DNA of 64,000 nucleotides from Aurantiacibacter zhengii. GTDB lineage: Bacteria; Pseudomonadota; Alphaproteobacteria; Sphingomonadales; Sphingomonadaceae. The DNA lies in NCBI RefSeq assembly GCF_003584125.1, contig NZ_QXFL01000001.1, forward strand, positions 310,001 to 374,000, given 5' to 3'. Positions 25,330 through 33,682 of the stretch are shown here, one piece after another; positions within the stretch are counted from its first letter, which is position 1, and each line of letters opens with the position of its first letter. The notes below the pieces were generated by a model. The model made no database searches. It was not told the DNA's origin and saw nothing but the letters and a program-made list of their open reading frames with translations. A program made the translations under genes and the position numbers.

Positions 25330-25425
25330 CCGTTCGCCCTGAGCCTGTCGAAGGGCTGCTTTTCTTGAAGTGCAGTCGTACCGGTCGAAGAAAAGACAGT
25401 GCTTCGACAAGCTCAGCACGGACGG
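25330..25425. repeat. REP-like inverted repeat pair between gap and pgk
   Basis: Arms at 25330-25358 and 25397-25425 are imperfect inverted copies of the sphingomonad repeat containing CTGAGCYTGTCGAAG. An inner CTTTTCTT/AAGAAAAG pair extends the stem. The whole element could fold into a long hairpin and separates the two glycolytic genes. Confidence 0.75.
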
Positions 25426-25432
25426 TATTTGA

Positions 25433-26440
25433 TTACAGGAATTTCGCCATCACGCCCGCGGTGTCGATCATGCGGTTGGAGAAGCCCCACTCGTTGTCGT
25501 ACCAGCTTACCACGCGGGCCAGCTTGCCTTCCAGCACCGCGGTTTCCAGCGAGTCCACAGTGGACGAGGCCGGGTGGTGGTTGAAATCCTGCGAGACGAG
25601 CGGCTTGTCCGTGTAGTCGAGCACGCCCTTCATCGGGCCGGTGGCCGCAGCCATCAGCGCTTCGTTCAGCTCCTCTGCCGTGGTGTCGCGGCCGGGGGTA
25701 AAGACAAGGTCGATCAGCGATACGTTGGGGGTCGGCACGCGCACCGACGAACCGTCCAGCTTGCCGGCCAGTTCGGGCAGCACCAGGCCCACCGCGCGGG
25801 CAGCGCCGGTGGTGGTGGGGATCATGTTCTGCGCCCCGCCGCGCGCACGGCGCATATCGCTGTGCATCTGGTCCAGCATCCGCTGATCGTTGGTGTAGGA
25901 GTGGATCGTGGTCATGAAACCACGCTCGATACCCACCGTGTCGTGCAGCACCTTGGCCACCGGCGACAGGCAGTTGGTGGTGCAGCTGGCGTTGGAAACG
26001 ATCACGTCGTCCGCCGTCAGCACGTCGTGATTGACGCCATAGACAACCGTGGCCGAGACGCCCTTGGCAGGAGCGGAGATCAGCACGCGCTTGGCACCTG
26101 CATCAAGGTGCGGCTTGGCGGCATCGTGGCTCTGGAAAAAGCCGGTGCATTCCAGCACGATTTCCACGCCCATGTCCTTGTGCGGCAGGTTGCCCGGATC
26201 GCGCTCGCTGGTGACGGCGATGGTCTTGCCGTTCACTACCAGGTTGCTGCCGTCGACTTCTACCGTGCCGGGGAAGCGGCCATGCGTGCTGTCGAAACCG
26301 AACAGCAGGGCGTTGGCGTTCGTATCCGCCAGGTCGTTGATCGCAACGAGTTCGAAATCGTGGTCGTCACGCTCCAGTAGGGCGCGCGCGACAAGCCGCC
26401 CGATGCGTCCGAAACCGTTAATCGAAACCTTGGTCGCCAT
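25433..26440 (-). CDS. gap: Glyceraldehyde-3-phosphate dehydrogenase, type I
   Basis: This NAD(P)-dependent glycolytic/gluconeogenic dehydrogenase has 335 residues. The Rossmann N-terminus [20 protein letters not shown], catalytic [19 protein letters not shown] near residue 155, and the C-terminal [16 protein letters not shown] are all present. ATG 26440 was chosen because GGAG precedes it by nine bases; an in-frame TTG 26446 would add two residues. Gene order tkt-gap-pgk on one strand, with 16 bases between tkt and gap, supports an operon for pentose phosphate and lower glycolysis. Coenzyme preference was not determined. Confidence 0.96.
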   Translation of the reverse strand: MATKVSINGFGRIGRLVARALLERDDHDFELVAINDLADTNANALLFGFDSTHGRFPGTVEVDGSNLVVNGKTIAVTSERDPGNLPHKDMGVEIVLECTGFFQSHDAAKPHLDAGAKRVLISAPAKGVSATVVYGVNHDVLTADDVIVSNASCTTNCLSPVAKVLHDTVGIERGFMTTIHSYTNDQRMLDQMHSDMRRARGGAQNMIPTTTGAARAVGLVLPELAGKLDGSSVRVPTPNVSLIDLVFTPGRDTTAEELNEALMAAATGPMKGVLDYTDKPLVSQDFNHHPASSTVDSLETAVLEGKLARVVSWYDNEWGFSNRMIDTAGVMAKFL

Positions 26441-26456
26441 TGTCAAAAACTCCTGC

Positions 26457-28451
26457 TTAGTCGTTCAATTTGCTGATGATTTTCGGTACGATGGCATCGG
26501 CGGTGAGGCCGAACTTCTTGAACAGGTCGCCCGCCGGGGCCGACGCGCCGAAACGGTCGATACCGATGTTGAGACCGTTCGCCATGGTATAGCGTTCCCA
26601 CCCGAACGTGGTGCCCGCCTCTATGCTGACGCGCAAGATCTGGTCCGGCCCGACATTGGGCAGGATATCTTCCTTGTAGGCCGCGTCCTGCTCGTCGAAC
26701 AGTTCGGTGCAGACCATGGAAACGACATCCGCGCCTACGCCCTGCTTTTCCAGCTGGTCGGCACATTCCAGCGCCAGCGACACTTCGGAGCCGGTAGCAA
26801 TTAGGATCACCCGGCGCTTGTTGCCCGCACGTTTCAGGCGATAGCCGCCCTTGGAACACATGTCCGTCTCTTCCGGCGAATTGCGCACCTGCGGCAGGCC
26901 CTGGCGGCTCAATGCGATCACGCTGGGACGGTTCTTCTGGGCGATGGCAATCTGCCAGCACTCGGCGGTTTCCACGCGGTCTGCCGGACGCATCACAAGC
27001 AGGTTGGGCATGGCGCGCAGGGACTGGAGGTGCTCGATCGGCTGGTGCGTCGGGCCGTCCTCGCCAAGGCCGATGGAATCGTGCGTCATCACGTAGACCA
27101 CGCGACATTCCTGCAAGGCGGACAGGCGGATCGCGCCGCGGCAGTAATCGGTGAAGATCAGGAACGTGCCGCCGTAGGGGATGATGCCACCGTGCAGCGC
27201 CATGCCGTTCATCGCCGCCGACATGCCGAACTCGCGGATGCCGTAGTAGACATAGCGACCGGAATAGTCGTCCGCCGTGAACGGACCGATGCCGCCCGCC
27301 TTGGTGTTGTTGGACCCGGTCAGGTCGGCGCTGCCGCCGACAAGTTCGGGTACCAGCGGATTGAGCACGTCGAGCGCGTTCTCGCTGGCCTTGCGGGTGG
27401 CAACTTTTTCCGCGCTTTCCAGCCACTTGGAGAAAGCTCTTGCCGCCTTGTCTCCTGCCGGGAGTTCGCCCGACATACGGCGCGTGAACTCGGCCTTGTC
27501 CTTCGATCCGCTCAGGCGATCCTGCCACTCGGCATGCGCGGCGGTGCCGCGCTTGGCAGTGGCCAGCCAGTCGGCGCGAATGTCTTCAGGCACTTCGAAC
27601 GGACCGTGATCCCAACCCAGTTCCTTGCGCGCGGCGGCGATCTCGTCCTCACCCAGCGGTGCGCCGTGGGTGGCGCTAGTGCCCTGCTTGTTGGGCGCGC
27701 CCTTGCCGATGATGGTGGTGCACTGCACCAACGAGGGGCGATCGGTCTCGGCCACCGCCTCGTCCAGCGCGCGACGGATGTCGGCGGGATCGTGCCCGTC
27801 GCACTTTACCACGTGCCAGCCGGTGGCGCGGTAGCGGGCGGGAATGTCTTCGGAGGAGGACAGCGAAACCTTGCCATCGATGGTAATGTCGTTGTCGTCC
27901 CACAGCACCGTCAGGCGGCCCAGCCTCAGGTGCCCCGCAATGCCGATGGCCTCGTGGTTGATGCCTTCCATCAGGCACCCGTCGCCCGCGATCGCCCAGG
28001 TGCGGTGATCGACGAGGTCGTCGCCGAACTGCGCGTTGAGATGCCGTTCCGCCATGGCCATGCCCACGGCCATTGCCACGCCCTGCCCCAGCGGACCGGT
28101 GGTCGCCTCCACGCCCGGCAGCAGGAAGTTTTCCGGGTGTCCGGCACAGGGGCTGCCAAGCTGGCGGAAGTTCCTGATATCCTCCAGCGTCGGCTGATCG
28201 TAACCGCTGAGGTGCAGCAGCGAATAGATCAGCATCGAGCCATGGCCTGCCGACAGCACGAACCGGTCGCGGTCGGCCCAGTCGGGCGCCTTGGGATCGA
28301 ACTTCAGATAGTCGCTCCACAGCACCGCGGCGACGTCCGCCATACCCATCGGCATGCCCGGGTGGCCGGAATTGGCCGCCTGCACCGCGTCCATCGAAAG
28401 GGCGCGGATGGCATTGGCCATGTTGGTGAAACGGGCGGTGTCGTCGCTCAT
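26457..28451 (-). CDS. tkt: Transketolase
   Basis: This thiamine diphosphate enzyme moves two-carbon units between ketose and aldose phosphates in the pentose phosphate pathway. The 664-residue protein has [20 protein letters not shown] at the N-terminus. The ThDP/Mg motif is [13 protein letters not shown] with a downstream [12 protein letters not shown]. The pyrimidine domain reads [17 protein letters not shown] with [16 protein letters not shown], and a C-terminal domain follows. ATG 28451 is preceded by GGAGG at nine bases and gives the standard length; a longer in-frame extension lacks homology. It is first of the tkt-gap-pgk unit and diverges from zapA. Confidence 0.96.
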   Translation of the reverse strand: MSDDTARFTNMANAIRALSMDAVQAANSGHPGMPMGMADVAAVLWSDYLKFDPKAPDWADRDRFVLSAGHGSMLIYSLLHLSGYDQPTLEDIRNFRQLGSPCAGHPENFLLPGVEATTGPLGQGVAMAVGMAMAERHLNAQFGDDLVDHRTWAIAGDGCLMEGINHEAIGIAGHLRLGRLTVLWDDNDITIDGKVSLSSSEDIPARYRATGWHVVKCDGHDPADIRRALDEAVAETDRPSLVQCTTIIGKGAPNKQGTSATHGAPLGEDEIAAARKELGWDHGPFEVPEDIRADWLATAKRGTAAHAEWQDRLSGSKDKAEFTRRMSGELPAGDKAARAFSKWLESAEKVATRKASENALDVLNPLVPELVGGSADLTGSNNTKAGGIGPFTADDYSGRYVYYGIREFGMSAAMNGMALHGGIIPYGGTFLIFTDYCRGAIRLSALQECRVVYVMTHDSIGLGEDGPTHQPIEHLQSLRAMPNLLVMRPADRVETAECWQIAIAQKNRPSVIALSRQGLPQVRNSPEETDMCSKGGYRLKRAGNKRRVILIATGSEVSLALECADQLEKQGVGADVVSMVCTELFDEQDAAYKEDILPNVGPDQILRVSIEAGTTFGWERYTMANGLNIGIDRFGASAPAGDLFKKFGLTADAIVPKIISKLND

Positions 28452-28646
28452 GCGTTTGAGCCTCCAGAATGGGCAGCGCTGCGCAATGGCAGCGATTCGG
28501 TTGTGGGCTGTGTGGTGGGGGCAGGCCGATAGGTCAAGCAAGAGCCCGATGCGAAAGCACAAGCGTCAATTCGCTCGTCGATAGTTATTCACAGGTTGCC
28601 GCCCCAAGCCTTTGCCGCGCTGCGATTTGCGAGTAATTTGCCCGGC

Positions 28647-28832
28647 ATGGACGGTGACCGCATAGCACAGGCGCTGGCCCGCATCGAAGCGGCCTCTGCC
28701 CGGATCGAGGCGGCCGCCTTGCGCCGTCCTGCGCACGACCCGCTTTTGCAGGCCCGCTACGACCGGCTGCGAGGCGAGACCGCGAGCGCACTGGAAGAAG
28801 TGGAAGCGCTGATCGAGGCGCTGACCGCATGA
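28647..28832 (+). CDS. Small coiled-coil protein upstream of zapA
   Basis: This 61-residue protein starts MDGDRIAQALARIEAASARIE and is a nearly continuous amphipathic helix with heptad-like Ala/Leu/Ile spacing (residues 5-60). Such a gene is found ahead of zapA in many sphingomonads and may act with ZapA at the division ring, but its function is not established. The last codons overlap the zapA start by 4 bases (ATGA), indicating translational coupling. ATG 28647 is the only reasonable start. It diverges from tkt. Confidence 0.75.
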   Translation: MDGDRIAQALARIEAASARIEAAALRRPAHDPLLQARYDRLRGETASALEEVEALIEALTA

Positions 28833-29152
28833 GCACCAGCAATGTCACGCTCGAGATCGTCGGCCGCCGCTACACCATCGCCTGCGCGCCGGGGGAGGAA
28901 GCCCATATCGAGGGGCTGGGAACCTCGATCAGCGAAAAGCTGGCCCAGCTCGACAGCCTGAAGGGCCAATCGGCCGAACGCGTGCTGCTTTACGCCTCGC
29001 TGCTGCTGGCCGACGAGCTGCACGAGGCACAGGCCAATGTTCCCGCCGAGACGGCCCCACCCGCCGCCGAACAGGCCGAAACGCTCGAAAAAATGGCCGA
29101 TCGGCTCGAAGCTCTCGCGCAGCGTCTTGAGAGTGACACCGCGAGCGCCTAA
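28829..29152 (+). CDS. zapA: Cell division protein ZapA
   Basis: ZapA binds and bundles FtsZ at the Z ring. The 107-residue protein has the ZapA globular head (VTLEIVGRRYTIACAPGEEAHIEGLGTSI) and then a helical stretch with SAERVLLYASLLLADELHEA. The C-terminal coiled coil ends EKMADRLEALAQRLES. Gene order [small coiled coil]-zapA-6S RNA-fau is the usual alphaproteobacterial arrangement and supports the assignment. Start ATG 28829 overlaps the upstream stop codon. Confidence 0.92.
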   Translation: MSTSNVTLEIVGRRYTIACAPGEEAHIEGLGTSISEKLAQLDSLKGQSAERVLLYASLLLADELHEAQANVPAETAPPAAEQAETLEKMADRLEALAQRLESDTASA

Positions 29153-29159
29153 ATAGGAC

Positions 29160-29335
29160 GTGGCGGGACTGCCCGGTACGAGCCGCTTGAGATATCCCTG
29201 AGGCTATAAGCAATCCAAGGGAGCTGTCCCTACCGGGGCCACGGGTTCGTCCTGGCGGTCCTGGATATACGGCGCCCACCTGACGTAAAGGCGTCAGAGG
29301 ATTTCCCGGAAAACGACCCATGGTGGTTCCGCCAC
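29160..29335 (+). ncRNA. ssrS: 6S RNA
   Basis: The interval between zapA and fau folds with a terminal stem GTGGCGG (29160-29166) pairing with CCGCCAC (29329-29335). It contains the family-like internal sequence ACTGCCCGGTACGAGCCGC and a large central bubble. Length of about 176 nt and the zapA-fau position are both characteristic of 6S RNA, which sequesters sigma-70 RNA polymerase. The exact ends are estimates from pairing. Confidence 0.85.
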
Positions 29336-29361
29336 TCACCACTTGGGTGCCCTACCGCTTC

Positions 29362-29415
29362 GCTACTTGAGCGCGGTATTAGCCGCCATACCATTGCGCT
29401 ACTTGAGGGCGGGGT
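29362..29415 (+). repeat. Short direct repeats between 6S RNA and fau
   Basis: GCTACTTGAGCGCGG and GCTACTTGAGGGCGG recur about 35 bases apart just downstream of 6S RNA and upstream of the fau start. They may be 3'-processing or terminator-related sequences of 6S RNA. No hairpin followed by a T-run was found. Confidence 0.4.
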
Positions 29416-29438
29416 CCGCACTCACTAGCTTGGTTCGC

Positions 29439-30023
29439 GTGACCGATATTTCCGAACAGAAAACCGCCATTCGCAAAACGCTGCGCAAGGCGCGGCAGGA
29501 ACATGCTGCCGCCCTGCCATCCGCGGTAAGCGCGCTGGTGTTCCGTGCGCCGCCCGCTCCGGTGCGCGAAATCATTCCCGCAGGCGCCACCATCGGCCTT
29601 TACCGTGCCGGCAAGGGCGAAGCGCCCGCCGGCGGCTATGCCCGCTATTTCATGGAAGCGGGCCACACCATCGCCCTGCCCCGGATCGCATCGCTGGATG
29701 AGCCGATGCAGTTTCACGAACATACCGATCCCTATGGCGAGAGCGACCTCACCCAGGGGCGGATGGGCCTGATGCAGCCTGCTGCCGCTGCCAGGGTGGT
29801 GGAGCCGGATGTTCTGTTCGTTCCGCTGGTCGGCTTTACGGAGCGCGGCGACCGCATCGGTCAAGGCGGCGGGTTCTACGACCGCTGGCTGGCGGCGCAC
29901 CCCGACACTCTCGCCATCGGTCTTGCGTGGGACGTGCAACGGGTCGATAGCCTGCCCACGGCAGACCACGACATGGCGCTGTCCCTGGTCATCACCCCAA
30001 CCCGCATATACGGACCGTTCTGA
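29439..30023 (+). CDS. fau: 5-formyltetrahydrofolate cyclo-ligase
   Basis: The enzyme converts 5-formyl-THF to 5,10-methenyl-THF using ATP. The 194-residue protein has the N-terminal basic helix KTAIRKTLRKARQEH, AGATIGLYRAGKGEAP and FVPLVGFTERGDRIGQGGGFYDRWL (the phosphate and folate-binding loop). It ends with ADHDMALSLVITPTRIYGPF. The start is probably GTG 29439 (VTDISEQ); TTG 29430 would add three residues. It follows 6S RNA, the conserved zapA-ssrS-fau arrangement. Its stop overlaps the DUF2842 start as TGATG. Confidence 0.93.
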   Translation: MTDISEQKTAIRKTLRKARQEHAAALPSAVSALVFRAPPAPVREIIPAGATIGLYRAGKGEAPAGGYARYFMEAGHTIALPRIASLDEPMQFHEHTDPYGESDLTQGRMGLMQPAAAARVVEPDVLFVPLVGFTERGDRIGQGGGFYDRWLAAHPDTLAIGLAWDVQRVDSLPTADHDMALSLVITPTRIYGPF

Positions 30024-30253
30024 TGCGCACCGAACCCACCTGGCGGATCCCCATCGGCATCCTTGGCCTGATTGCAGCGCTGTTGCTCTATGGCTTCATC
30101 ATCGCGCGCTATGCCCCTGCCATCATTGGCGACTGGCCCACGTGGGCGCAGACGCTGGTCTACCTGACGCTGGGCGTCATCTGGATCAGGCCGCTGCGCA
30201 ATTTCCTGATCTGGATGGAAACCGGCCACTGGGGCGTGCGACCGCAGGACTGA
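30023..30253 (+). CDS. DUF2842 domain membrane protein
   Basis: This 76-residue protein has two TM helices (about 8-28 and 42-60) and a Trp-rich character: EPTWRIPIG, IIGDWPTWAQTL and WMETGHWG. These are typical of the small alphaproteobacterial DUF2842 family. Its function is unknown. The start ATG overlaps the fau stop by one base, so it is translated with fau. It probably forms the last gene of the fau unit, because 56 bases separate it from the Fpg-like gene. Confidence 0.85.
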   Translation: MRTEPTWRIPIGILGLIAALLLYGFIIARYAPAIIGDWPTWAQTLVYLTLGVIWIRPLRNFLIWMETGHWGVRPQD

Positions 30254-30309
30254 CCCCGGACCCCAGGCTGTTCGCGGAACCGTGATCCGGCACTGCCCGT
30301 TTCAGGAAC

Positions 30310-31095
30310 ATGCCCGAACTGCCCGAAGCCGAAGCCAACCGCCGCCGCATAAAGGGCCAGTGCCTGAACCGCACCATAGAGGACGCGGCCCTCGGCGATA
30401 ACGTCACCTACATCGAGCTGCCCGGCGACAACGAACGCGGGCGGCTGGTCGGCAGGCAATTCACCGAGACGCACCGACACGGCAAGCTGATCTTCGCAGG
30501 CTCGCAAAGCGGACCGTGGATCTGCGTGCATCTGGGCATGACAGGCAAGTTGCTGCCGTTCGATTCGCCGGACGAGCCGCCCGATCACACCAAGTTCCTG
30601 ATCCGCTTCGAAGGCGATCGCCGCCTCGCCTTCCGCTGCCCGCGCAAGCTGGGATGGGTGCGGGTGATCGATTCGCCAGATGAAGAGATCGAACGCATCG
30701 GTTTCGGCCCGGATGCACTGGAAATTTCGGAAGAGAAATTCGCCGGAGTGATTGGCACCACCAATGGTACGATCAAGGGCGCGCTGATGGCCCAGAAGAA
30801 GCTGGCGGGTATCGGCAACCTCTGGTCCGACGAGATCCTGTTCCAGACCGGCGTGCACCCTGAAACAACCGCCAGCGACCTTACGGACAGCCAACTATCG
30901 CAAATGTTCGCAACAATGCGCGATGTGCTGACCGGGGTTTGCGAGACCGGGGCGGACTATTCGCAGTTGCCGCGCACCTGGCTGATCGCGGATCGCAGGG
31001 CGGGCGCAGACTGTCCGCGCTGCGATGGCAGCATCGTGAAAAGCAAGGTCGCCGGACGCAGCGCGTTTCACTGCGACAGCCACCAGCAGGCTTAG
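30310..31095 (+). CDS. Fpg/Nei-family DNA glycosylase
   Basis: This base-excision enzyme has 261 residues. The N-terminal MPELPEAEANRR supplies the catalytic Pro2/Glu3, and THRHGKLIF carries the conserved beta-hairpin Lys. The H2TH region includes KKLAGIGNLWSDEILFQTGVHPE. The C-terminal zinc finger reads CPRCDG ... FHCDSHQ, that is C-x2-C then C-x2-H, whereas typical Fpg has four Cys. Sphingomonads encode several Fpg/Nei paralogues, and the specificity of this one (8-oxoG or oxidised pyrimidines) is not determined. Start ATG 30310 is fixed by the required N-terminal Pro. Confidence 0.88.
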   Translation: MPELPEAEANRRRIKGQCLNRTIEDAALGDNVTYIELPGDNERGRLVGRQFTETHRHGKLIFAGSQSGPWICVHLGMTGKLLPFDSPDEPPDHTKFLIRFEGDRRLAFRCPRKLGWVRVIDSPDEEIERIGFGPDALEISEEKFAGVIGTTNGTIKGALMAQKKLAGIGNLWSDEILFQTGVHPETTASDLTDSQLSQMFATMRDVLTGVCETGADYSQLPRTWLIADRRAGADCPRCDGSIVKSKVAGRSAFHCDSHQQA

Positions 31096-31119
31096 CTATC
31101 TGAAGGAAAAGGTCCCAAG

Positions 31120-31196
31120 TGGCGCGAGTGACGGGACTTGAACCCGCGACCCTCGGCGTGACAGGCCGATACTCTAACCAACTGAGCTACACCCGC
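31120..31196 (-). tRNA. tRNA-Asp (anticodon GTC)
   Basis: The 77-nt minus-strand gene has the 5' acceptor GCGGGTG pairing with CACTCGC, D arm GCTCAGTTGGTTAGAGT, anticodon loop CTGTCAC giving GTC, T arm GGGTTCAAGTCCC and an encoded CCA. Confidence 0.97.
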
Positions 31197-31302
31197 GCAT
31201 TTAAGCGGCTAGCGCCTCTTGGGAGCCGCGCATCTAGTGGAGGGTCCTCACCCTGTCAACACACCAGAAGCGGCTTTTTGAAACATATTTGAAATCGTTC
31301 GA

Positions 31303-32616
31303 TTACCCCGCCAGAATCCGCGCCGGGGCCTCGATCAGCTTCTTCAATTCCTGCACGAAAGCGGCGGCATCGTAGCCATCCACCACGCGGTGATCGCAGC
31401 TGATCGATATGTTCATCAGCTTGCGCTTTTCGATCCGTTCCTGACCGTCCGCTCCGGTCACGAACATCGGTCGTTCGATGATGCGATTCGGCCCGATGAT
31501 GGCGACCTCGGGTCGATTGATGACCGGCGTGGTGGCAACGCCCCCAAGCGGGCCGAGGGAGGTAACGGTAAGCGTGGAGCCGGACAGTTCATCCGACTTT
31601 GCGCTGCCATCGCGCGCTGCCTCGGCAAGGCGGGTAATCTCGTTCGCCAGCTGGTACAGGTTCTTGCCCTGCGCATCGCGAATTACGGGCACCATCAGGC
31701 CGTTATCGGTCATGGTGGCCATGCCCAGATGCACCGCGCCGTGGCGCGTCACCACCCTCGCCTCGTCATCGTAGCGTGCGTTGATCATCGGGAAATCGGG
31801 CAGCGTCTTGCAGATCGCCGTGATCAGCAGCGGCAGCATGGTGAGCTTGGGCCGGTCACCGCGATCCTGGTTCAATTGCGCCCGGGTGTTTTCCAGCTCG
31901 GTAACGTCGCATTCTTCCACGTAGGTGAAATGCGGGATGTTGCGCTTGGCCGCAGCCATGTTCTCGGCAATCCGCTTGCGCAGGCCGATAACCTTGATTT
32001 GCTCGTCCGCGCGCGCAGGCGCTGCACCGGAAAAGCCGCCGGTGTAGGAAATGTAGGCGTCCAGATCGGCGTGGCGTACGCGGCCATCCTCATGCGGCTT
32101 GACCTGCGAAAGGTCTATGCCGAGGTCTTTCGCGCGCTTGCGCACCGCCGGGCTAGCAAGGACTTTCGAATCCTTCGGAACGAGTGCCGGTGCGGGTGTG
32201 GGCTTCGGAAGCGGCCTTTCCTCTTCAGCCGCCTGCGCCGCGTCTTCCTGGTCGGAAGGGTCGGGGTTCTCGACCTCGATACGCTTCTCGACCGCATCGT
32301 CCTTGGGCGCAGGAGCGTCCTCGGCTGCATCGGCCGCCGCTTCGTTCTCTTCCAGCACGTCGTCGGGCACTTCGCCTTCGACCTCGATCACCACCAGCAT
32401 CCCGCCAATGGCCACGGTGTCGCCGACTTCGCCCGCGACTTCGAGAACCTTGCCCGCTACCGGGCTTTCCATCTCGACCGTCGCCTTGTCGGTCATCATG
32501 TCGGCCAGCTGGCCGTCTTCCTCGATCGTATCACCGACCGCGACGTGCCAGGCGACGATTTCGGCCTCGGCAATGCCTTCGCCGATGTCGGGCAGGTTGA
32601 AGGTAAACTTGGCCAT
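31303..32616 (-). CDS. bkdB: Branched-chain 2-oxoacid dehydrogenase E2 (dihydrolipoyl acyltransferase)
   Basis: E2 core of the complex that oxidatively decarboxylates the 2-oxoacids from Val, Leu and Ile. The 437-residue protein has one lipoyl domain (1-80) with the lipoylation motif MTDKATVEM. An acidic/Pro linker (85-150), a peripheral subunit-binding domain (LASPAVRKRAKDLGIDLSQVKPH) and a catalytic domain with DHRVVDGYDAA follow. The last gene of a three-gene set (E1 alpha, E1 beta, E2) on the minus strand, separated from E1 beta by 4 bases. The E3 component (lpd) is not encoded nearby, so a shared E3 is likely. Start ATG 32616. Confidence 0.94.
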   Translation of the reverse strand: MAKFTFNLPDIGEGIAEAEIVAWHVAVGDTIEEDGQLADMMTDKATVEMESPVAGKVLEVAGEVGDTVAIGGMLVVIEVEGEVPDDVLEENEAAADAAEDAPAPKDDAVEKRIEVENPDPSDQEDAAQAAEEERPLPKPTPAPALVPKDSKVLASPAVRKRAKDLGIDLSQVKPHEDGRVRHADLDAYISYTGGFSGAAPARADEQIKVIGLRKRIAENMAAAKRNIPHFTYVEECDVTELENTRAQLNQDRGDRPKLTMLPLLITAICKTLPDFPMINARYDDEARVVTRHGAVHLGMATMTDNGLMVPVIRDAQGKNLYQLANEITRLAEAARDGSAKSDELSGSTLTVTSLGPLGGVATTPVINRPEVAIIGPNRIIERPMFVTGADGQERIEKRKLMNISISCDHRVVDGYDAAAFVQELKKLIEAPARILAG

Positions 32617-32620
32617 GGCC

Positions 32621-33682
32621 TCAGGCCTCCAGCAATTTGTCGATGGCCTCGCCGATGCGGACAGGGCCTGGGAAATAGGCCCATTCGAGGCTGTGGGGAT
32701 AGGGAGTGTCGAAACCGGTCACGCGTTCGATCGGGGCTTCGAGGTGGTAAAAACAACGTTCCTGCACCAGCGCGGAAAGTTCCGAGCCGAAGCCGGAAGT
32801 GCGCGTCGCTTCGTGGACGATCAGGCACCTGCCGGTCTTCTCGACCGACGCCTCGATCGCCTCGATATCCAGCGGCACAAGCGTGCGCAGGTCGAGGATT
32901 TCGGCATTCACGCCCTTGTCGCGTGCGACGCTTTCTACAACGTGGACCATCGTGCCGTAGGCGAGGATGGTCAGGGCATCGCCCTCACGCACCGTGCGCG
33001 CCTTGCCGAGCGGGATCTTGTAATAGTCCGTGGGCACCTGCGCCGCTTCGAAGCCTTTCCAGCTTTTCGCGGGCTTGTCGTAATAACCGTCGAACGGGCC
33101 GTTGTAGATGCGCTTGGGCTCGAAGAAGATGACGGGGTCATTGTCCTCGATACAGCTGATGAGCAGGCCCTTCGCGTCGTAGGGCGTGGACGGGATTACC
33201 GTCTTCAGCCCGCTGACGTGGGTGAAAATGCTCTCAGGACTTTGCGAGTGCGTCTGCCCGCCGAAGATGCCGCCGCCGAAAGGGCTGCGCACGGTCATGG
33301 GCGCGATGAACTCGGCCGCAGAGCGATAACGCAGGCGCGCGGCCTCGCTGATAAGCTGGTCCAGGCCGGGATAGATGTAATCTGCGAACTGGATTTCCGG
33401 CACGGGGCGCAGACCGTAAGCCCCCATCCCCACCGCAACGCCGATGATCCCGCATTCGGAGATCGGCGTATCGAACACGCGGGTCTTGCCGTACTTCTCC
33501 TGCAGGCCGGCGGTGCAGCGGAACACGCCGCCAAAATAGCCGATATCCTCGCCCAGCAGGGTCACGTTGTCATCGCGATCCAGCATGATGTCGAGAGCGG
33601 AATTGATCGCCTCGATCATGTTCATTTCGCGCGTTTCACCCGCATCTGCGGCAGGGGCGGTTTCGGTGGTCATGTCGTTCAT
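32621..33682 (-). CDS. bkdA2: Branched-chain 2-oxoacid dehydrogenase E1 component, beta subunit
   Basis: The 353-residue beta subunit pairs with E1 alpha to form the ThDP-binding decarboxylase heterotetramer. Motifs include NMIEAINSALDIMLDRDDNVTLLGEDIGYFGGVF, TPISECGIIGVAVGMGAYGLRPVPEIQFADYI and ALTILAYGTMVHVV. A C-terminal domain ends CLIVHEATRTSGFGSELSALV. Start ATG 33682 overlaps the bkdA1 stop by 4 bases (ATGA), ensuring equal synthesis of the two subunits. Next to bkdB, the assignment to the branched-chain complex rather than to pyruvate dehydrogenase is based on the E1 alpha length and form. Confidence 0.93.
   Translation of the reverse strand: MNDMTTETAPAADAGETREMNMIEAINSALDIMLDRDDNVTLLGEDIGYFGGVFRCTAGLQEKYGKTRVFDTPISECGIIGVAVGMGAYGLRPVPEIQFADYIYPGLDQLISEAARLRYRSAAEFIAPMTVRSPFGGGIFGGQTHSQSPESIFTHVSGLKTVIPSTPYDAKGLLISCIEDNDPVIFFEPKRIYNGPFDGYYDKPAKSWKGFEAAQVPTDYYKIPLGKARTVREGDALTILAYGTMVHVVESVARDKGVNAEILDLRTLVPLDIEAIEASVEKTGRCLIVHEATRTSGFGSELSALVQERCFYHLEAPIERVTGFDTPYPHSLEWAYFPGPVRIGEAIDKLLEA

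Noticed and set aside
24078-28532. Plus-strand open frames of about 500 codons over pgk-gap-tkt.
   Set aside because: They overlap three unambiguous enzyme genes and include the translated REP repeat; no conserved motif was seen.
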